Source: Chlamydiia bacterium
Lineage (GTDB): Bacteria > Chlamydiota > Chlamydiia > Chlamydiales > Simkaniaceae
Direction of reading: 5' to 3'
NCBI GenBank assembly: GCA_020440405.1
Contig: JAGROF010000040.1
Span: forward strand, 1 to 10,572
DNA length: 10,572 bases
Positions 5,834 to 10,572 of this stretch are shown piece after piece. Every line of letters begins with the position of its first letter. Within the stretch, counting starts at the first letter, position 1. The translations under genes were made by a program, and so were the position numbers. The notes under the pieces were generated by a model. That model saw only the letters and a list, made by a program, of their open reading frames with translations. It made no database searches and was not told the origin of the DNA.

Positions 5834-6948
5834 AGATCGGGATTCCTAAAGAAGTCAAAGATCATGAATACCGTGTGGGGGCCACTCCTGCAATGGTCAA
5901 GACGTTCACGAAAGCAGGACATGAAGTTCTGATTCAGACGCAAGCAGGAAGTAAAATTGGGTTTGAGGATGAGGATTACAAGAAGGTGGGTGCAACCATT
6001 GTTCCTGGGCCTCGAGAAGTCTATGCAGCAGACATGGTCATTAAGGTGAAAGAGCCGCAACCTGCGGAGTTTCCTCTTTTGCGAGAAAACCAGATTCTTT
6101 TTTGTTACCTTCACTTGGCTCCAGATCCTAATCAAACCAAGGCGTTATTAGAGCAGAAAGTGGTGGGGATTGCTTTTGAAACGGTTATGGATCATAAAGG
6201 ACATCTTCCGTTGCTCACTCCCATGAGTGAAGTGGCGGGGCGGATTGCTGTTCAATCGGGGGCTTATGCGCTCCACATGGCCAGTGGAGGCCGGGGGGTC
6301 CTTCTGGGAGGGGTACCTGGAGTGTCTCCTGGAAAGGTTGTCGTGATTGGCGGTGGAGTTGTGGGAACCAATGCGACCAAAATGGCCGTAGGGCTCGGGG
6401 CTGATGTGACCATTCTGGATAATAATCTTCATCGCCTCCGGGAGCTTGATGATCTTTTTGCTGGAAAGGCAAGAACCCTTTACTCCACGCCTGCAACGGT
6501 TGAATCTGAGGTGATTGCAGCAGATCTTGTGGTGGGTGCGGTTTTGATTCCTGGCAAGGTCGCCCCTAAGCTGATTACAAAGGGGCTTGTGAAGCAGATG
6601 AAGCATGGATCGGTGATTGTCGATGTGGCCATTGATCAGGGGGGATGCTGCGAAACGTCGCGTCCCACAACGCATTCGGATCCGATTTTCGTGCAGGATA
6701 ATGTGGTGCACTATTGCGTGGCAAATATGCCAGGGGCTTGTGCACGTACTGCGACTGTTGCCTTAACCAATAGCGTCCTTCCTTATGCCCTGCGCTTGGC
6801 TGATTTGGGATATAAAGAAGCGCTTCTCAGGGATCCGTTGTTTCTTCCTGGGCTAAATGTATGTCTTGGAAAGGTAACGAATGAGCCTGTTGCTCATGAC
6901 TTAGGCTATGACTACCATCCACCAGAAGAGGTATTAAAAGCATTGTGA
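5830..6948 (+). CDS. ald: Alanine dehydrogenase
   Basis: This enzyme catalyses NAD-dependent interconversion of L-alanine and pyruvate plus ammonia. The 372 residues match the usual 371. It starts with [16 protein letters not shown] (R15). Other active-site positions known from the family are K74 in VKVKEP, H95 in [10 protein letters not shown] and D269 in VDVAIDQGG. The Rossmann fold is at about 170-197, with [13 protein letters not shown] (170-182) and an acidic D197 ending the second strand in VTILD. An intact set of residues favours Ald over the related NAD(P) transhydrogenase alpha subunit, which is longer. The ATG overlaps the dapF stop (ATGA), with GGGGA 9 nt upstream. To my knowledge Chlamydia species lack this gene, so it marks an environmental relative. 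It could feed pyruvate and ammonia into L-alanine for the cell wall, or catabolise host alanine. Confidence 0.96.
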   Translation: MKIGIPKEVKDHEYRVGATPAMVKTFTKAGHEVLIQTQAGSKIGFEDEDYKKVGATIVPGPREVYAADMVIKVKEPQPAEFPLLRENQILFCYLHLAPDPNQTKALLEQKVVGIAFETVMDHKGHLPLLTPMSEVAGRIAVQSGAYALHMASGGRGVLLGGVPGVSPGKVVVIGGGVVGTNATKMAVGLGADVTILDNNLHRLRELDDLFAGKARTLYSTPATVESEVIAADLVVGAVLIPGKVAPKLITKGLVKQMKHGSVIVDVAIDQGGCCETSRPTTHSDPIFVQDNVVHYCVANMPGACARTATVALTNSVLPYALRLADLGYKEALLRDPLFLPGLNVCLGKVTNEPVAHDLGYDYHPPEEVLKAL

Positions 6949-9900
6949 CCCAGGGATCCTTTCAACCCCAGCACCAATCTGAAGGAGAAGCCTTGATTCA
7001 GGGAGGTGATGTCAAGAGCATCGTTTTTTCTGGAGGGACCTATCAGGTTGAAGTGCATGATCCTAAAAGTGGAGAAGAGTTCTGGCCCTTTTTGCAGTTA
7101 GGGGATGAAGGAGAAGTCAAAGATGCGTTTTGTACCTGTGAAGAGGCTGAAAAGCATCAATCCTGTCCCCACCTTGCCGCCGCTGTTCTCAAAGTGGATG
7201 GGGAGGAGCCGTTACATGTACGATTTGAAGACTCCTTTTGGAATAAGCTTTGTCTTATGGCATTTAAGCGGCATGGAGCAGATGCAGCGACTTTAAAGAA
7301 GAAAGGAGAAAAGGAGTACATTTCAACAGCGGAAGGGGGAGAAGTTCTTTTTTCGATCAAGATCAAGACGGAAAGAGGGAAAGCCCTTTTAAATGAAATG
7401 ATCTTCGATCGGGTGGTGGAAACCGAAGAGACATCTTTAAAGTTCTCGAATCTTCCTGCAGAAGAACTCGCTCTTTGGAAGCGAGGAACCCCAACGCAAG
7501 CGCTGCAATATGAGCTTTCGTTTTGGTCTGATTTAGCCAAGTGGATGATCCTTGCAGATGAGTTTGATCAAACCTATTCCATTGAATTTAGTGCTTCGGA
7601 GCATACCCTTCCTAAGAGAGTCACCATTACCTTTCAGGATTTAGAGTTTCAATTCTATATTGCAGAAGTCAATTGGAAGGAGATCATTCCCTCTTTGCGC
7701 TATGTTAAATCTCCCCTTCCTGTCCATGAGTTTCGGGATGTGAAAGTGCAAAAGATGCATTACGATCCCGCTTTGAAAGAGCTGCATATCTCTGCCAAGC
7801 CGCTTGAAGAGAAACGGGGAAAGGGGATGGTAAAAGTTGATGATTGGGAATACTATCCTGAAAGTGGGTTTTTCCCTGCGACGACGAGTCCTTTGTTGAA
7901 GAAGAAAGTGATCCCTCAGAAGAAACTTGGGGATTTTCTGCAGCAAAATTTCAAAGCGGTTCAAAAGTATCTGGAAGGAGCGATCCTTTCACGAGATCTC
8001 GTTACCCCTTCTTATGATCTTTACTTCGATGACAAGAAGCAGCTCCACATCGTCTGTTATGTGTTTGAAAAAGGAGACCTTCAGCAGGAGGGATCTGCCC
8101 TCTTTGCGTCTTGGGTTTATTTAGAAGGGAAGGGATTTTATCCTTTTAAAGAGATGCGCTTTGATCAAGTGGAAACCACCATTCCTGCAGAGAAAATTGG
8201 AGACTTTATCAATGAGCACCGTCTTTGGCTCAATGAGCATGAAGGATTCCAAATCCATCTTTCCAATGTAGAGTTCCGTTTGACATATGAATTTGACTTG
8301 AAGACGCTGACATTCGAAAGTGAATCGGGAACATTTGAGGGAAATGAAGATATCCTAGATTTTGGAGATTGGCTCTACATGAAGGGGAAAGGGTTTTATC
8401 GGAAAGTTCGGGCGCGAGGGTTGGGGAATATTTCTCCCAGCAAACCGATCAAAGCGCGGGAGATTCCCCTTTTCATCCACGAGAATCAAGAAGAGCTCGA
8501 GCAAATTAAGAATTTTTTCAGTTCGACATGTCCTTTGGAAAAAGCGGGTCTCAATATCTCCATCAATGACAAAGGACACATTTGTGTTGAACCTGAATAT
8601 TTTTACCACCCAGCGTACCAGGGACGCGAAGTGCATTTTTATGGAGATTATGCGTTTGTTCCTGGTGAGGGATTTAGTGAGATTCCTCTTGCAGCACGTC
8701 TGCCGGAAAAGTACCGAAAGGCTGTCCACATCGACGAAGCGGGAGAACCTCTTTTCATCACAGTGGAACTGACCAAGCTCAAACCCTTTATCATTAAAAT
8801 TGATCGGCGGTTAAAGCGGCCCCATAACTTGACGCTCAAAGTCAATGCCATTGACAAAACAGAAGATAAACAATGGGAGGTAGCACTCGCCTATGTGAGT
8901 GAGTTTGGAGAGGAGAGCTTGAGCACCATTAAAGAAGCGATAGATCGCCACCGCTCCTATGCCATTACCGAGGCGGGGTTACTCTTTTTTAAAGACCAGC
9001 GCTTTAATTGGCTCCGAGAAGCGGGGAAAATTGACGAAGACACTCTGACCCTTTCTACGCTCCAGTGGATGCGCCTCAGGACATTGGAACATGTGGAGCC
9101 ACCCAAAGAAGAGACAGAAAGGGCACAAAAAACACGGGCCCTTCTCGAAGAGTTGGACGCTTTTGAAACGAAAGATACTTTGAATCTCGAAGGGCTTAAA
9201 AGCACCTTGCGTCCCTACCAAGAAGTGGGAGTAAAATGGCTATGGTTCCTCTATTCTTACGGGCTTTCAGGTCTTCTTTGTGATGATATGGGTCTTGGAA
9301 AAACCCATCAGGCCATGGCCCTTTTAGCTGCTGCAAAAAATGCCGAAGGGGAGAAAAAGAAAAAATTTTTCGTTGTTTGCCCCACTTCAGTCATCTACCA
9401 TTGGGAAGACCTGCTGGAAAAATTCTTGCCCGATATGAACGTTGTCGTCTTTTACGGTACGCAGCGGACCCTCAAATCTTTCAACTATAAAGCAGATATC
9501 TTACTCACCTCTTATGGAACCCTGAGGAGTGAGCGGGAAGAACTGTCGATGATCGATTTTGATGTGGCGATCCTCGATGAAATCCAAATTGCCAAAAATG
9601 CTCAGTCCCAAACCCACCACGCCCTTTCAATGATTCGGGCGAAATCTAAAGTGGGACTTTCGGGAACACCGATTGAGAACCGCCTTCTGGAGCTGAAAGC
9701 ACTCTTTGATGTTGTTCTCCCTGGCTACATGCCTCCAATAACGCAATACCGAGAGCTCTTTATTAATCCCATTGAAAAGATGCACGATCAGGAAAAGCGC
9801 ATGCTCCTGTCCCGCCTGATCCACCCCTTTGTCATGCGGAGGAAAAAGAGTGATGTTCTCGATGACCTTCCCGAAAAAATTGAAGAGATCGCCTATTCCT

Positions 9901-10572
9901 TCCTGTCTGAAGATCAGCGTAAACTCTATACAGAAACCGTCAATCGCTCCCGAGATATGCTCCTAAAAGACATTGCGAATCCCAACAAAGATGTTCCCTA
10001 TATGCACATCTTTGCTCTCCTCAATACCTTGAAACAAGTCTGTAACCACCCCTGTCTGATCAACAAGGATTTTAAGAATTACGAAAAATATGAAAGTGGG
10101 AAGTGGGATCTTTTTGTCGAACTTCTGGAGGAAACCCGAGGGAGTGGACAGAAACTTGTCGTCTTTTCTCAGTACCTCGATATGATGTCCCTCATTGAGC
10201 GGTACCTGAAAGACCATAAGATCGGATACGCCACCATCCGTGGCTCCACCCAAGACCGCAAGAAGCAGCTCCAGAAATTTAAAGAAGATCCCGAATGTGA
10301 AGTCTTTGTCGCTTCCTTAAAAGCGGCAGGAACGGGGGTAGATCTTACCGCTGCCTCCGTCGTCATCCATTATGACCGGTGGTGGAACCCTGCTAAAGAA
10401 AACCAAGCCACCGACCGTGTCCACCGGATTGGGCAAAACCGTGGGGTTCAAGTCTTTAAAATGGTTAATAAACATACCATTGAGGAGCATATACATGCTC
10501 TCATCGAGCGCAAAATTAGCCTCACCGAAGGGGTCATCGGTTACGATGACCAAGACCAAATCAAACACCTCG
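6945..10572 (+). CDS. SWIM-SNF2 family helicase, 3' end outside window
   Basis: This is a large SF2 DNA translocase, open for 1209 codons to the window edge; probably only a few dozen residues are missing. Residues 1-80 form a SWIM zinc finger, C63xC65-x8-C74xH76. About 80-740 resembles the variable bacterial SNF2-associated region. The helicase core follows: motif I DDMGLGKT (780-787; Walker lysine K786), Ia VVCPTSVIYHW, II DEIQIAKN (878-885), III GLSGTPIENR, IV KLVVFSQYLDMM, V VASLKAAGTGVDLT and VI ATDRVHRIGQ (1155-1164). The GTG start at 6945 overlaps the ald stop (GTGA). TTG at 6993 has a much better ribosome site (AAGGAG, 5 nt). I keep the GTG because the residues before the TTG (SEGEALIQGG) look like the helix that normally precedes the SWIM finger. 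Such proteins remodel DNA-bound complexes; the specific role is unknown. Chlamydia has two SNF2 proteins of this kind (CT555, CT708). Confidence 0.93.
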   Translation, partial: MTQGSFQPQHQSEGEALIQGGDVKSIVFSGGTYQVEVHDPKSGEEFWPFLQLGDEGEVKDAFCTCEEAEKHQSCPHLAAAVLKVDGEEPLHVRFEDSFWNKLCLMAFKRHGADAATLKKKGEKEYISTAEGGEVLFSIKIKTERGKALLNEMIFDRVVETEETSLKFSNLPAEELALWKRGTPTQALQYELSFWSDLAKWMILADEFDQTYSIEFSASEHTLPKRVTITFQDLEFQFYIAEVNWKEIIPSLRYVKSPLPVHEFRDVKVQKMHYDPALKELHISAKPLEEKRGKGMVKVDDWEYYPESGFFPATTSPLLKKKVIPQKKLGDFLQQNFKAVQKYLEGAILSRDLVTPSYDLYFDDKKQLHIVCYVFEKGDLQQEGSALFASWVYLEGKGFYPFKEMRFDQVETTIPAEKIGDFINEHRLWLNEHEGFQIHLSNVEFRLTYEFDLKTLTFESESGTFEGNEDILDFGDWLYMKGKGFYRKVRARGLGNISPSKPIKAREIPLFIHENQEELEQIKNFFSSTCPLEKAGLNISINDKGHICVEPEYFYHPAYQGREVHFYGDYAFVPGEGFSEIPLAARLPEKYRKAVHIDEAGEPLFITVELTKLKPFIIKIDRRLKRPHNLTLKVNAIDKTEDKQWEVALAYVSEFGEESLSTIKEAIDRHRSYAITEAGLLFFKDQRFNWLREAGKIDEDTLTLSTLQWMRLRTLEHVEPPKEETERAQKTRALLEELDAFETKDTLNLEGLKSTLRPYQEVGVKWLWFLYSYGLSGLLCDDMGLGKTHQAMALLAAAKNAEGEKKKKFFVVCPTSVIYHWEDLLEKFLPDMNVVVFYGTQRTLKSFNYKADILLTSYGTLRSEREELSMIDFDVAILDEIQIAKNAQSQTHHALSMIRAKSKVGLSGTPIENRLLELKALFDVVLPGYMPPITQYRELFINPIEKMHDQEKRMLLSRLIHPFVMRRKKSDVLDDLPEKIEEIAYSFLSEDQRKLYTETVNRSRDMLLKDIANPNKDVPYMHIFALLNTLKQVCNHPCLINKDFKNYEKYESGKWDLFVELLEETRGSGQKLVVFSQYLDMMSLIERYLKDHKIGYATIRGSTQDRKKQLQKFKEDPECEVFVASLKAAGTGVDLTAASVVIHYDRWWNPAKENQATDRVHRIGQNRGVQVFKMVNKHTIEEHIHALIERKISLTEGVIGYDDQDQIKHL

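Noticed and set aside
6148..6711. 187-codon minus-strand frame
   Set aside because: It is antisense to alanine dehydrogenase, is rich in His/Arg/Asn without any recognisable motif, and has no promoter or ribosome site.
7105..9221. Several short frames on both strands within the SNF2 gene
   Set aside because: One uninterrupted frame with SWIM and SNF2 motifs covers this whole region, so these are shadows.
1..10572. tRNA genes, CRISPR arrays, insertion sequences, attachment sites
   Set aside because: I looked for cloverleaf ends, regularly spaced repeats, and transposase or integrase motifs and found none.
7300..10572. Apparent shift from purine-rich to C-richer codons between the N-terminal part and the helicase core of the SNF2 gene
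   Set aside because: The trend is mild and was judged by eye. It could simply reflect amino-acid composition, so I do not claim a mosaic gene.

Overview
This window most likely comes from a member of the Chlamydiae, probably an environmental (Parachlamydiales-type) lineage rather than Chlamydia itself. The gene order glyA-clpP-dapF matches Chlamydia trachomatis CT432-CT431-CT430. The GlyA is the long, about 500-residue chlamydial form. The 255-residue coiled-coil/zinc-ribbon protein resembles chlamydial CT398 (CdsZ). The large SWIM-SNF2 helicase is of a class also found in Chlamydiae. Alanine dehydrogenase, which to my knowledge is absent from Chlamydia, points to an environmental relative. 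This assignment rests on recognised gene order and protein sequence, not on a database search.

Left part, minus strand (1-1523). A small, very polar 46-codon gene (1523-1383) is followed by a 12-bp perfect hairpin. Next come the CT398-like gene (1249-482) and then the RNase P RNA gene rnpB (about 449-84), which ends in a canonical Rho-independent terminator at 51-77.

Middle (1524-2864). A 361-bp AT-rich non-coding stretch carries a 10-bp inverted repeat and a near-perfect extended -10 promoter. It drives a stand-alone 298-residue gene that ends in a 13-bp hairpin terminator. That protein contains what reads as a eukaryotic-type RhoGAP domain: GIYRESG with the arginine finger, an aligned Lys, and an MTPSNIAIGFGSTLFP segment. 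It is probably an effector aimed at host Rho-family GTPases, and it is the most interesting item in the window.

Right part (2873-10572). One promoter (TTGCAG-N17-CATACT) precedes a tightly packed five-gene unit: glyA, clpP, dapF, ald and a SNF2 helicase gene that runs off the window. Gaps are 15 bp and 5 bp, then two 4-bp start/stop overlaps. Three of the five enzymes handle amino acids needed for peptidoglycan stem peptides. GlyA of Chlamydia pneumoniae has alanine racemase activity, DapF of C. trachomatis has glutamate racemase activity besides DAP epimerisation, and Ald interconverts L-alanine and pyruvate. The unit may therefore supply D-Ala, D-Glu and meso-DAP in an organism lacking dedicated racemases. 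ClpP and the SNF2 protein have no obvious role in that pathway.

I saw no tRNA, CRISPR array, insertion sequence or long repeat.
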